From assembly GCA_026710435.1 (NCBI GenBank), contig JAPOQZ010000087.1, forward strand, positions 1 through 34,418: a DNA stretch of 34,418 nucleotides, read 5' to 3'. The DNA is from a bacterium (GTDB taxonomy: Bacteria > Actinomycetota > Acidimicrobiia > Spongiisociales > Spongiisociaceae). The position numbers were made by a program, and so were the translations under genes. Shown one piece after another: positions 15,501 through 23,891 of this stretch. Position 1 is the stretch's first letter. The number at the start of each line of letters is the position of its first letter. The notes under the pieces are model-generated. The model saw only the letters and a list, made by a program, of their open reading frames with translations, had not been told where the DNA came from and made no database searches.

Positions 15501-16480
15501 CTCTCGTGCTCCCGTATGATGTCCGGGTCCTCGTGCTCGTTGAGTTCCGGATCCGGATCCGGCGGGCATCGTACGTCGCTGCCGGTGTTCTCCAGGATCA
15601 GGTCCGCCTGCAGGCAATACGATCTCCGGTAGGAGAGCTTCCATTCTCCTTCGACCTGAACGGCCGTGCTGGTCCAGCGTGGACTGTGCGGGTAGTCGCG
15701 GTGTACGAAGCCGTGCGTTACCGCCACGACGGCGCGGTCGGGTCGAGGTCCGCCCCGCCATCGGATGTCGTCGAACACCACCGACCAGTCACCACGGGTC
15801 TCCGGATCGAACAGTCCTGCCGTCTGCGTCCTCCCGTACTCGTCGAGTGCAAGAAAGACCGTGTCGAGCAGGTGGCTGTTGCGTATGGCGGATCGGCGCT
15901 GTTGGTCGCTGCCGGTCCACGCCCACCGGAACACCCGCTTGACCTCCGCCAGCGTGCAGGGATCCTCGACGGGATAGCCGTCCGCCTCCCATAGTTCACG
16001 GACCGGCGCGCAACTGAGGGGGGTTTCCGGCTGGACGCTGGAGTCCGCCGGAAGGGAGGAGAGAAGCTGCGAGGTCATGGGTGTCGGCTGACCGGTCAAC
16101 CGAGGTGCCGCCGGCGTTGTGGCGGAGGGAATTGCCGGCGAGGGATCAGCGATGGAGAGGGTGGACCGAGTCGACTCCGGCTTGATCGGCCCTTCGGTCC
16201 TTCTTGAATCGGCGTTGATGGGACTCGGTCGCCCGGTCGGATTGAGATCGCTGGCCCGACTACCTCCGGCCGAGGTCGGATCCCGACTCACGGTGGTTGG
16301 AGGCCCGACCGGTTCCTCGATCACGTAGCCGGCAGGCGCCGCTGCCCGGGTGGTCGCGCTCGGCGTTGTCAGAGACGTGGTGGTGGTCGGCAGTCCGCCG
16401 CTTCCTCTCAGGAGCACTACCACGGCTGCCATTCCCGCCAAGACAACAATGATGAGGCTTCGCTCCAGCGGACTGCTCAT
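15497..16480 (-). CDS. Membrane-anchored protein with Thr/Pro-rich stalk, unknown function
   Basis: A 327-residue protein. Residues 7-25 form one hydrophobic helix after a short charged N-terminus, followed by a ~130-residue low-complexity Thr/Ser/Pro/Ala stalk and a C-terminal domain of ~150 residues outside the membrane. That domain (CTLAEVKRVFRWAWTG, DDIRWRGG..., VQVEGEWKLSYRRSYC) is reminiscent of NTF2/SnoaL-like domains in actinobacterial lipoproteins, with two to four Cys that could pair; this is a weak inference. It overlaps the next gene by 4 nt (ATGA). The upstream 150 bases (16500-16600) are unusually AT-rich for this window and probably carry the promoter. Confidence 0.68.
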   Translation of the reverse strand: MSSPLERSLIIVVLAGMAAVVVLLRGSGGLPTTTTSLTTPSATTRAAAPAGYVIEEPVGPPTTVSRDPTSAGGSRASDLNPTGRPSPINADSRRTEGPIKPESTRSTLSIADPSPAIPSATTPAAPRLTGQPTPMTSQLLSSLPADSSVQPETPLSCAPVRELWEADGYPVEDPCTLAEVKRVFRWAWTGSDQQRRSAIRNSHLLDTVFLALDEYGRTQTAGLFDPETRGDWSVVFDDIRWRGGPRPDRAVVAVTHGFVHRDYPHSPRWTSTAVQVEGEWKLSYRRSYCLQADLILENTGSDVRCPPDPDPELNEHEDPDIIREHER

Positions 16481-16703
16481 CGGGACCTCTCGTCTTCCTC
16501 CGCCTGTTCAACTATCAAGAGGTTATAGGAGTGGTTTCAATTAACTACCCATGTATTACACCAAAATATGTCGCTCTTCCGAAAAAGCCAACCCATCGGA
16601 CGGACGGAGTGACACGGGGGAGACGGCGAACCACGCGAACCGCACCAAGCGGTTGCAGATCACGGCCCTGGGACCGGTTATGGCGGTCCAGGCCGGACCG
16701 TCG

Positions 16704-17996
16704 TTATCCGAACCTCGCAGGAGAGAATGGTTTCAGGTCCAGGTCAGTGGGAAGATCGCACAGCAGTTGGGCCACTATCCGTCCCGTCACCGGGCCAAGA
16801 GAGAGCCCTAGTTTGCCGTGCCCGACCGCGTAGGCGACATTGTCCCATCGGCGGGAGCGGCCGATTATGGGTATCCCGTCCGGTGTGATCGGCCGGAGGC
16901 CCGCCCATCGTTCGAGGACCCTCAGGTCCGGATCGAGCTGGATCCGGGACCGGACTCCGGCTTCGACACGAGCGAGCCTACGGAGCGAGGGTCTGGTATC
17001 GAGGCGTCCCAGTTCGAGCCAGCCGCTCATCCTCAACCGGTCACCCATCGGGTTGACCGCTACCCAGCGGTCACCGATGAGAATGTTCCGCCGCGGACCC
17101 ACATCGGGCCTCGCGACCGTCATGCTGTGGCCCTTGCCGGGCTGGACGGGTAACGACTCTCCCAGAAGTGAGGCGACTCCGGGGGCCCATGCCCCAGTGG
17201 CGACGACCACCTGGCCGGCTGCCACATCGCCCCCTGATGTCACCAGCCGCTGTACCACGCCGGATCCGCTATGGATGGCCAGGAGTTCGGTGTCGGGGAC
17301 CAGCGTCACTGTCCGAGTGTCCAGTACAGCGGCAAGCGAAGTGAGAAACCGGGCCGGGTCCAGCCCTGCATCGTCGGTGCACAGAAAACCTCCGATCACC
17401 TCCTCGTTGAGGGAGGGTTCCAGTTCGCGGATTTCCTTGGTCCCGAACATCTCTATTCCCACGCCGTAGCGCTGCATCTCCGCCGCTTCCAGCTTGCCCG
17501 CTTCGAAGGACCCGCGAGTGCCGTATACGTGGAGGAGCCCGTCGGGACGGTATCCACAGTCGATGCCCGCGTCGGCGATCCACCGGGCAACCAACTCCGC
17601 GCTGCGGAACCCGAGCGCGGCAAGCGTCACCGAACCTGCGTGGGCTGCTTTTCGGTTGCAGAAACCCATGAACCTGACGATCCACCGCAAGTAGGCGGGG
17701 TCTAGCGAGGGTCTCGCGACGACCGGCCCGGTACGCCGGAGCATTCCCTTGATCACCCCTGACAGAACACCGGGAGCCGCCATAGGGATGACGTGGCTAG
17801 GGGCTATGAAGCCCGCGTTCCCGGAGGCGCTCCCCCGCGCTATCGGACCCTTGTCGATGACCAGCACCTCGCGGCCGTGCAGCGACAGTTCGTAGGCGGT
17901 GCAGAGTCCGACCACTCCCCCGCCGACGACGACCACATCGGCTTCTGCGGGCAGCGCTGCGGCCGGGCGGCCACGGCCGGCTGATTGGGGCGACAA
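16704..17996 (-). CDS. FAD-dependent D-amino-acid dehydrogenase-like oxidoreductase (DadA family)
   Basis: A 430-residue DAO-fold flavoprotein. The dinucleotide-binding motif is VVVVGGGVVGLCTAYELSL near residue 21, followed by EVLVIDKG. The central part matches DadA (RGSASGNAGFIAPSH, PVQPGKGHSM), and the C-terminal FAD-contacting segment reads WAGLRPITPDGIPIIG and GHGKLGLSLGPVTG. DadA enzymes oxidise D-amino acids to 2-oxo acids at the membrane; the specificity here is not determinable. The start is TTG, with AAGGAG six bases upstream, which decides it. It is monocistronic as far as I can see. Confidence 0.88.
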   Translation of the reverse strand: MSPQSAGRGRPAAALPAEADVVVVGGGVVGLCTAYELSLHGREVLVIDKGPIARGSASGNAGFIAPSHVIPMAAPGVLSGVIKGMLRRTGPVVARPSLDPAYLRWIVRFMGFCNRKAAHAGSVTLAALGFRSAELVARWIADAGIDCGYRPDGLLHVYGTRGSFEAGKLEAAEMQRYGVGIEMFGTKEIRELEPSLNEEVIGGFLCTDDAGLDPARFLTSLAAVLDTRTVTLVPDTELLAIHSGSGVVQRLVTSGGDVAAGQVVVATGAWAPGVASLLGESLPVQPGKGHSMTVARPDVGPRRNILIGDRWVAVNPMGDRLRMSGWLELGRLDTRPSLRRLARVEAGVRSRIQLDPDLRVLERWAGLRPITPDGIPIIGRSRRWDNVAYAVGHGKLGLSLGPVTGRIVAQLLCDLPTDLDLKPFSPARFG

Positions 17997-18145
17997 CTCG
18001 ATCTCCTTGCGCGGGACATGGGGACTCGTTTGACAAATCTACCGGAGCGCGATGGCCCCGACACCGCAACCCACGCCGGATGGAGTCCAAGATCGGTGTT
18101 CGATTGTCTCCGATCTCTCGCGCCCGGACCTGTCCGTCATCCCGT

Positions 18146-18853
18146 CTATGTGGGAGTCGATCCGGAGCGGCGGTAGGAGAGCAGGTCCGATGCGGAGAAC
18201 ACCAAGACAAGCATGGCGCCCAACCGGGCTCCCCGTTGCCACAACCATACGGCGGCGCCGGCGCCGATAACCATACCGATGATGCGGGAGTGGAGGTCGC
18301 CGCTCGGGCCCAGCACCTTGAGGAGCACCACCCGGAGCATCTTCGAACCATCGAGGCCCCCGATCGGGATCCAGTTGAACAGTCCCCACACCACCGAGAC
18401 CCAGATGAAGGCGCTGACGAAAAAGATGAGGTAGTTGCCGGAGAGGTCTGCCAGACGCAGGTCAACGCGCCACGGGGACTCCACGATGAACCTGGCCGTC
18501 TCCCCCATCCCTCCCGCACGCACGAACAGGTAGATGCCCATCCCGAGACACAGGCCGACTGCCGAGCCGGCCGCGGCTATAACGAAGTGCTTCCAGTTCC
18601 GGAGGCGGGTTTCCCTTTCTCTCCACATGGTTGCTCCACCAAGTGCGTAGATGGTGATGCCTTCGACATGGCCTCCCAGGCGGCGGACTGTGGCTGCATG
18701 GCCCAGTTCGTGCAGTACTACGGAGATGAGGATCGCCACCGTCCAGAGAGCGATCGCGATGGCGCTGAAACCCGAGTCGATGAACAGGACCAGCAGCAGA
18801 AGGAAGCTGAAGTGGATCTGGATCGGGAATCCGAACGCCCTGAAGCGAAGCAC
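18146..18853 (-). CDS. Site-2 protease family (M50) membrane metalloprotease
   Basis: A 235-residue polytopic protein with the zinc motif HELGH (His48, Glu49, His52) in a transmembrane helix and the second ligand motif NWIPIGGLDGSK in a later helix, the NPxxxLDG equivalent. About five to six hydrophobic segments are visible. This compact form without PDZ or CBS domains resembles SpoIVFB/Rv-type S2P proteases that cleave membrane-bound regulators. The start is GTG; no strong Shine-Dalgarno is visible, so a later start is possible. No partner anti-sigma factor is adjacent. Confidence 0.88.
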   Translation of the reverse strand: MLRFRAFGFPIQIHFSFLLLLVLFIDSGFSAIAIALWTVAILISVVLHELGHAATVRRLGGHVEGITIYALGGATMWRERETRLRNWKHFVIAAAGSAVGLCLGMGIYLFVRAGGMGETARFIVESPWRVDLRLADLSGNYLIFFVSAFIWVSVVWGLFNWIPIGGLDGSKMLRVVLLKVLGPSGDLHSRIIGMVIGAGAAVWLWQRGARLGAMLVLVFSASDLLSYRRSGSTPT

Positions 18854-18963
18854 CCGGTCAGGCTAGTGGCGTTACTGCTCTACGGTGTTCGGCGGTCACC
18901 GGGTCTGTGGGGAGGACCCGTTGCCCGGGTTCCATCAGGCTCGCATCGTCGGTCTGGCATGCG

Positions 18964-19980
18964 TCAGGATTCGAGCTGTTCCAAGGCATGGTCGGCAAGG
19001 CGCTCCACCGACCTTGCCAGACCCTCCAGGTCGACCCCTGCGATGTTCGCCATCGCCCCGTGGAGGTACCGGGAGTAGACACCTTCAAGGATGGCGGCCA
19101 GCCTCCACGACTGGAACGCCTGGTAGTAACCGATCCGCGACACGTCGAGTGTGCTGAGTTCTGCGTATTCCTCGATCAGCCGGCGCCGGTTCTGGAACCC
19201 GCCTGCCTGGATAGCCGAGGAGCGCCACAGGGTCGGCTCGCCGGGTGCTATCCAATCGTTGGCAAGGTACCCGAGGTCGGCCAGCGGGTCACCCAACGTA
19301 CACAACTCCCAGTCCACCACTGCGCGGACCCTACCCCCGGCGACGATCAGGTTGCCGAGGCGGTAGTCGCCGTGGACCACTCCGGCTCGTTCCTGGCGGG
19401 GGACGCCATCCTGGAGCAGCGTACGCACCCGATCCATGATGGGCAGTTCACGTTGCTTGGAGGCCTCGAACTGGCGAGTCCAACGGTGGAGTTGGCGCTC
19501 CAGGTAACCCTCGCGCCGACCGAGATCTCCGAGGCCGATCTCGTCCGGATCAAGAGAGTGAAGTGTCGCCAGAACCTCGATCACCGACCGCCCGACCGGT
19601 GGCCGCCGGCTTGCAGGAATCCGCTCCCCTGCCCCGCGGTCGTGCAGGACCAGCCCGTCGACGAAGTCCATCACGTAGAAGGGCGCTCCGTTCACCTCAG
19701 TGTCGGTACAGAGCCCGAGTGCCCGAGGCACCGGGACGCCCGTGCCGTGAAGGGCGGAGATCACCCTGAATTCCCTCGCCATGTCGTGAGCGCTCTCAAG
19801 GATGTTGCCAAGAGGCGGTCTGCGCAGAGCCAGATCGGCATCGCCCCTGCCCTGCACCCGGTAGGTCAGGTTCGAGTTGCCTCCCGGGATCAGGTCGAAG
19901 GTGAATGGTGGCTCGGCGCCGTCTACTCGTCCGGCTATCCAGCTGCTTACAGCCGGCTCGTCTATGCCCGCGACCGTCAT
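18964..19980 (-). CDS. APH-fold phosphotransferase (ACAD10/11 N-terminal-like)
   Basis: A 338-residue protein kinase-like small-molecule phosphotransferase. The nucleotide-binding part has GGNSNLTYRV and LALRRPP; the catalytic loop is VVHGDYRLGNLIV (Brenner motif) and the metal-binding segment is AVVDWELCTLGDPLADLG. This pattern is that of the APH family group related to the kinase domain of ACAD10/11, often linked to acyl-CoA metabolism, rather than to antibiotic resistance. The start ATG at 19980 has GGAGAGGGGAC upstream. Repeat B copy 3 ends about 25 bases before the start, so the repeat must be in its leader or promoter. No acyl-CoA dehydrogenase is adjacent. Confidence 0.88.
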   Translation of the reverse strand: MTVAGIDEPAVSSWIAGRVDGAEPPFTFDLIPGGNSNLTYRVQGRGDADLALRRPPLGNILESAHDMAREFRVISALHGTGVPVPRALGLCTDTEVNGAPFYVMDFVDGLVLHDRGAGERIPASRRPPVGRSVIEVLATLHSLDPDEIGLGDLGRREGYLERQLHRWTRQFEASKQRELPIMDRVRTLLQDGVPRQERAGVVHGDYRLGNLIVAGGRVRAVVDWELCTLGDPLADLGYLANDWIAPGEPTLWRSSAIQAGGFQNRRRLIEEYAELSTLDVSRIGYYQAFQSWRLAAILEGVYSRYLHGAMANIAGVDLEGLARSVERLADHALEQLES

Positions 19981-20004
19981 CTGTCCCCTCTCCGTCAAGC
20001 TTGA

Positions 20005-20202
20005 CACTTCATGTCTCCAGACACACCCACCGCAGCATGGCACATCAACCACTTGATCGCGAGCGGGCCGGGCGTCACCCGCCGGGAAGCTCGCGCCGGG
20101 CCGAAACGGGGACTATCGAAACGGCCGTGACACCTGGTCAGAAGGCTCACATCCCAGATTGCGTCCGCCCAGTACAAACTCCCCGCACCAAGACCGGGGC
20201 CA
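20005..20202 (-). repeat. Family B repeat, copy 3
   Basis: On the minus strand it starts near CCCCGGTCTTGGTGCGGGGA, continues with CCTTCTGACCAGG, ACGGCCGTTTCGATAGTCCC, GATCAAGTGGTTGATGTGCC and ends GGGTGTGTCTGGAGACATGA. It reads into the phosphotransferase gene 25 bases away. Confidence 0.87.
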
Positions 20203-20511
20203 CGGGCTGGAACATACGGAAGGCTCGTCTTTGCAGCGGAATCGAACGATCAGGGAACTCCTGCTCTGTTTGACACGACCTACGAAAGAGTGGGTTAGTG
20301 GTTCGGGGCTCTGAGCAGGGCGACCGTTCCCCACGAGTGACCTGCCGGCCAACGTCCGGCTGCCCGCGCAGGCTCCATCCGGGTACCGGATACGGCTGTG
20401 CAAGCACCGCTCTCATACTCGAAGCGAAGGACTCCCCAAGTGCACGACAGCCTTCCGACGCCGCATCGCTCAGTTAAGTGCAGAGGCGTCTTCGGATGGA
20501 TCAACGGTCTC
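20203..20511. other. Intergenic region, no gene supported
   Basis: About 300 bases between repeat B copy 3 and the stop of the YczE-like gene. Open frames are short and resemble nothing I know; no RNA gene, A, C or D repeat is visible. It could hold a decayed sequence. Confidence 0.45.
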
Positions 20512-21171
20512 TCACGAGGCGCTGGAGGACGCGGAAGGTGTCGATTGCACGACGCTTATGGGGCCACGGTCCAGAAGTCGGAGGAAGAACTGGACCAGGG
20601 GTCCGATGATGATGGCGAATACCACCGTTCCGATCCCGACCGTAGCGCCCAGCAACCATCCGGCCACCAACACCGTTCCCTCGATCAGGAAGCGGGACAG
20701 ACGGATCGAGATCCCCCGGGCTGCTAACCCCATCATCACTCCGTCCCTCGGGCCGGGTCCGAGGCGCGACCCTATGTACAAACCCGATCCTACGCCGATC
20801 AACGCGATGGACCCCAGAAGGTACGCCCACCGAATCGGAGTCGATTCGGTGTCGCCCACTACGTACAGCGTGACGTCGATGATCACGCCCACGACGACGG
20901 CATTGAGAACGGTGCCGACCCCGACCCTCTGACGGAGGGGGATCCAGGCCAGAAGAACCAGCCCACCCACAAGGATCGTCACCGTCCCGACGGAAAGTGG
21001 TAAATGGCGTGCGAGCCCTTGATGGAAGGCGTCCCACGGCGATAGGCCCAGATCGGAGCGCAGCTTCAGTGCGATACCCGCACCGAAGAGGATCAGCCCG
21101 AGGACCAGCCCGGGTATCCGGCGCAAGACGGCCCTCGCGTAGCCTGTGCGGAGCCGGGAGCCGAGCCTCAA
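20512..21171 (-). CDS. YczE/YitT-like multipass membrane protein
   Basis: About 219 residues with five hydrophobic helices. The N-terminal signature GLILFGAGIALKLRSDLGLSPWDAFHQGL and the repeated-half motif LYIGSRLGPGPRDGVMMGL are typical of YczE/YyaS/YitT proteins, which are integral membrane proteins of unsettled function. The start used is TTG at 21171 without a good Shine-Dalgarno; repeat A copy 3 begins nine bases upstream, so the native promoter and perhaps the first codons may have been displaced. The C-terminus ends in an Ala/Ser-rich tail. Confidence 0.84.
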   Translation of the reverse strand: MRLGSRLRTGYARAVLRRIPGLVLGLILFGAGIALKLRSDLGLSPWDAFHQGLARHLPLSVGTVTILVGGLVLLAWIPLRQRVGVGTVLNAVVVGVIIDVTLYVVGDTESTPIRWAYLLGSIALIGVGSGLYIGSRLGPGPRDGVMMGLAARGISIRLSRFLIEGTVLVAGWLLGATVGIGTVVFAIIIGPLVQFFLRLLDRGPISVVQSTPSASSSAS

Positions 21172-21180
21172 CGGGTGTTC

Positions 21181-21283
21181 AGGAGGGTGGTGACCGATGA
21201 CGATTGCTCGGGCCTGCCGCTCGCCGACCCAGGAATCATGCCGGCGCTTGGCCGGCCGCTGGTGGATTGTTCCGCACCCTCTC
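21181..21283. repeat. Family A repeat, copy 3
   Basis: AGGAGGGTGGTGACCGATGA at left, core GGGCCTGCCGCTCGCCGACC and GGCGCTTGGCCGGCCGCTGG, right end GATTGTTCCGCACCCTCTCC. It lies directly upstream of the YczE-like gene and next to the variant copy that follows. Confidence 0.85.
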
Positions 21284-21391
21284 CGAGGAGGGTGCTGAGA
21301 AACCCCCGGTCGGCCCGACTGTCACTGGCAGAATCGCAGGTCAGCGGGCGGAGGGACAACCCAAGCCAATGTTCTTCCGCACCCCTCCTAG
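21284..21391. repeat. Family A-like variant, copy 3b
   Basis: It begins GAGGAGGGTGCTGAGAAACC and ends TTCCGCACCCCTCCTAG, so the termini are A-like but the ~70-bp interior is unrelated to the A core. The same right-end type (CACCCCTCCTAG) closes the composite copy at 6227-6371, so this is probably a second subtype sharing ends with A. Confidence 0.65.
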
Positions 21392-21586
21392 CCCCGATTT
21401 TTCATGCGGGGGCTTGTACTAGGCGAGCAGAGTGAGGGATATAGGCTTCTGACCAGGGACTACGGCCATTTCCACAATCCCGTCTCGGCCCGTCGGGACC
21501 TTCACGTCGGGTGAAGCCAGGCCCAGTCACGATCATGTGGTTGATATGGCCTGTTGCTGTGGGTGTGTCTGGAAACATGAAGAATC
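21391..21586 (+). repeat. Family B repeat, copy 4
   Basis: It runs from GCCCCGATTTTTCATGCGGG through TTGTACTAGGCGAGCAG, GGCTTCTGACCAGGGACTAC, ATCATGTGGTTGATATGGCC to GTGTCTGGAAACATGAAGAA. It fills the space between the variant A repeat and the 3' end of the GAPDH gene, starting exactly where the A variant stops. Confidence 0.88.
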
Positions 21587-21590
21587 AAGG

Positions 21591-22610
21591 CTAGACAGGC
21601 GCGGGCATCGAGCCGAGGTGATCGATCAGGTCCACTACCCGGCTGGAGTATCCCCACTCGTTGTCGTACCAGGCCACCACCTTGGCGAACCTGCCACCCA
21701 GCACCTCCGTCCCGCCCGCGTCGAACACGCTCGAGTGGCTGTTCCCTATGATGTCGGAGGACACGAGGGGTTCCTCCGAGTACTGCAGGACCCTGCGCAT
21801 CGGCCCCCGCGCCGCAGTCCGCAATGCGCTGTTCACCGTCTGCACATCCACCGTTGCGGCCAACTCGACGACGAGTTCCACCAGCGACCCGTCGGGTACC
21901 GGCACCCTCATAGCCATCCCGTCCAGCTTTCCGGACACCTCGGGTAGCACGCTCCCGACAGCGCGGGCGGCGCCCGTGGACGTGGGGATGATGTTCTCGG
22001 TGGCCGCCCTGGAACGGCGCAGATCCTTGTGCGGCACGTCGGCCAGTCGTTGATCATTGGTGTAGGCGTGGACGGTGGTCATCACGCCCCGGACGATGCC
22101 GAATCCGTCGTTCAGTACTTTCGCGATCGGAGCCAGGCAGTTGGTCGTGCAGGAAGCGTTGGAGATGATTCGGTCGGAAGGCTTCAGATCGCCGTCGTTC
22201 ACTCCGAGGACCACCGTGCAATCGATCTCGTCCTTGGCCGGAACGGTGAGCAGGACCCGCTGCGCGCCGGCCGCCAAGTGTTGTTCCAGGGCGGTCCTGG
22301 TCCGGAATGCTCCGGTCGACTCGATGACGACGTTCACCCCTAGTTCCCGCCAGGGAAGCTTCGAGGGTGTTCGTTCCTGCAGCATCTGGATGTGATGACC
22401 CCCGACTGTCATCCTTCCCTCCCCCACCTTGACCCGGCGCTCGAGGGCGCCCATCACCGAATCGCGCCGGAGTAGATAGGCGAGAACGTCGTGGTCGGCC
22501 AGGTCGTTGATGGCGACCACGTCGATAGCGGACTCGGGCCGCTGGAGAATGATGCGCAACACCGCTCTCCCGATGCGGCCGAAGCCATTGATGGCGACCT
22601 TCATCACCAT
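21591..22610 (-). CDS. gap: Type I glyceraldehyde-3-phosphate dehydrogenase
   Basis: A 339-residue NAD-type GAPDH of glycolysis, converting glyceraldehyde-3-phosphate, NAD+ and phosphate to 1,3-bisphosphoglycerate. It has the Rossmann start KVAINGFGRIGR, Asp36 in INDL (NAD preference), the active-site NASCTTNCLAP with Cys154, and the base His181 in TTVHAYTNDQ. Substrate loop RRSRAATENIIPTSTGAA and C-terminal WYDNEWGYS are intact. The gene begins one base after the stop of an upstream paralogue, so the two form a tight pair. pgk and tpi, usual neighbours of gap, are absent here. Confidence 0.96.
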   Translation of the reverse strand: MVMKVAINGFGRIGRAVLRIILQRPESAIDVVAINDLADHDVLAYLLRRDSVMGALERRVKVGEGRMTVGGHHIQMLQERTPSKLPWRELGVNVVIESTGAFRTRTALEQHLAAGAQRVLLTVPAKDEIDCTVVLGVNDGDLKPSDRIISNASCTTNCLAPIAKVLNDGFGIVRGVMTTVHAYTNDQRLADVPHKDLRRSRAATENIIPTSTGAARAVGSVLPEVSGKLDGMAMRVPVPDGSLVELVVELAATVDVQTVNSALRTAARGPMRRVLQYSEEPLVSSDIIGNSHSSVFDAGGTEVLGGRFAKVVAWYDNEWGYSSRVVDLIDHLGSMPAPV

Positions 22611-22611
22611 G

Positions 22612-23616
22612 TCAGCCTTCCTTCGGGTGGTATCGATCGAGCAACTCGACGATTCGGGCCGAGTATCCCCATCCCGTATCGAACCATGTGATCGTTTTGA
22701 GCAGGCTCCCGCCGATCACCATGGTCGACAAGCTGTCGAATGTGCCTGAGTACGTGGAGCCCCGGACATCGCTCGAGACGATCGGGTCATCGATGAACCC
22801 GAATACACCCGGGTAGTCAGTTCGGCACGCCTCCCGCACCGCCTCGTTCACCTCACGGGCGTCCGTTGAGGTGCGGAGTCGGGTCACCGCGTCGACAGTC
22901 GATCCATCGTCCACCGGAACGTTGAGGGCCTTGGAGGAGATCCGGCCATCAAGATGGGGAAACACCCCCTTGAGGATGTCTGCGGAATTGCTGGTGGCCG
23001 GAATGATGTTCTCCCCCGCGGCTCTGCTCGACCGGAAGCCGCCGGTAGGCACGTCGCCGAGACGGGCCCGGTTCGTATACGCATGGATCGTGGTGAAGAA
23101 CATCTCCTCGATACCGAAGCACCTGTCCAGGATCTCGACCAGAGGAGCCATGGCGTTGGACGTGTTCGAGCCCATTGCCACCATTTCCGGATCCTCGTCG
23201 AGCACATGGTCTGTGACCCCGCTCAGCAGCAGGGGAAGCTCTCCGGGCTCCTCGGTGGTCGATGCCAGGATCACCCTCCTGGCTCCTGCTCGTAGATGCT
23301 TGGCGCACCATTCCGCCGTCCGGTACTTGCCGGTTGCCTGCACGATGGTCTCCACGCCGAGCGACGCCCAGTTCACCTCTCCGGGCTCGACGGCGTGGAT
23401 GAGCGGGATACGGCGCTGACCGACGAGGAGAACATCGTCGTCGAGGGCGACGCGTTCCGGGAATGGTCCGTAGATGGAGTCATACTTGAGTAGGTAGGCG
23501 AGGGCTTCCCGATCGGCGATGTCCACAACCGCCCCCACATGGTCCCGGTCATCGGCCTCAAGTTGGCGGAAGACGTTGCGTCCGATCCGGCCGAAGCCCA
23601 TAAGACCGATTGACAC
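22612..23616 (-). CDS. GAPDH-like paralogue lacking the catalytic cysteine
   Basis: A 334-residue protein with a full GAPDH fold: SIGLMGFGRIGRNVF, VDIADREALAYLLKYDS, TTIHAYTNRARLGDVP (His178 kept), SSRAAGENIIPATS, and WFDTGWGYSARIVELLDRY. In the active site the usual ASCTTNC reads GSNTSNA: Asn151 replaces the nucleophilic Cys, and the second Cys is Ala. It therefore cannot form the thiohemiacetal and is unlikely to be a phosphorylating GAPDH. The start is GTG at 23616 with GGGGAG upstream. It is co-transcribed with gap (1-nt gap), suggesting a regulatory or hetero-oligomeric role, or a different reaction; this is inference. Repeat B copy 5 lies about 75 bases upstream. Confidence 0.88.
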   Translation of the reverse strand: MSIGLMGFGRIGRNVFRQLEADDRDHVGAVVDIADREALAYLLKYDSIYGPFPERVALDDDVLLVGQRRIPLIHAVEPGEVNWASLGVETIVQATGKYRTAEWCAKHLRAGARRVILASTTEEPGELPLLLSGVTDHVLDEDPEMVAMGSNTSNAMAPLVEILDRCFGIEEMFFTTIHAYTNRARLGDVPTGGFRSSRAAGENIIPATSNSADILKGVFPHLDGRISSKALNVPVDDGSTVDAVTRLRTSTDAREVNEAVREACRTDYPGVFGFIDDPIVSSDVRGSTYSGTFDSLSTMVIGGSLLKTITWFDTGWGYSARIVELLDRYHPKEG

Positions 23617-23689
23617 GTGACACTCCCCACTCGGCGGTTCGCGTCGGAAGTGTATACCCGTGTGTTTTCTCAGGGTTTTCCAGCCCTGA

Positions 23690-23890
23690 TTCTTCCTGAG
23701 GCACCCGGACACTCACCCCGCAGCATGCCACATCACCTGCATCATCATGACCGGGCGGTGCTTCATCCACCGGGTGAAGGTCGCGCCCGCCCGATACGGG
23801 ACTCTCGACCCGGCCGCCATCCCTGGTCAGAAGCTTGTATCCCACGCCCCGTTCGCCCGGGACAAACCCCTGCATGAAAAGTCGCGGCTA
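23690..23890 (-). repeat. Family B repeat, copy 5
   Basis: On the minus strand it runs from AGCCGCGACTTTTCATGCAG through GTCCCGGGCGAACGGGG, AAGCTTCTGACCAGGGATGG and GATGATGCAGGTGATGTGGC to CAGGAAGAATC. It is in the leader region of the GAPDH-like gene and reads toward it. The frame beginning MQGFVPGERGVGYKLLTRDG is open at its start, like copy 2. Confidence 0.87.
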
Positions 23891-23891
23891 T

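Noticed and set aside
18964..19980. Aminoglycoside resistance kinase
   Set aside because: The motif pattern (VVDWELCTLGDPLADLG) fits the ACAD10/11-like APH group; no resistance context.
18080..20004. Long plus-strand frames of 332 and 365 codons over the site-2 protease and APH genes
   Set aside because: Antisense shadows typical of high-GC DNA; the minus-strand genes have clear motifs.
22612..23616. Explaining the missing GAPDH cysteine as a sequencing error
   Set aside because: Several neighbouring positions differ as well (Asn for Cys, Ser for Thr, Ala for the second Cys), which one error cannot produce.
3089..23890. CRISPR array from the regularly recurring B repeats
   Set aside because: The copies are ~197 bp, kilobases apart and in both orientations; no short repeat-spacer structure and no cas gene is present.
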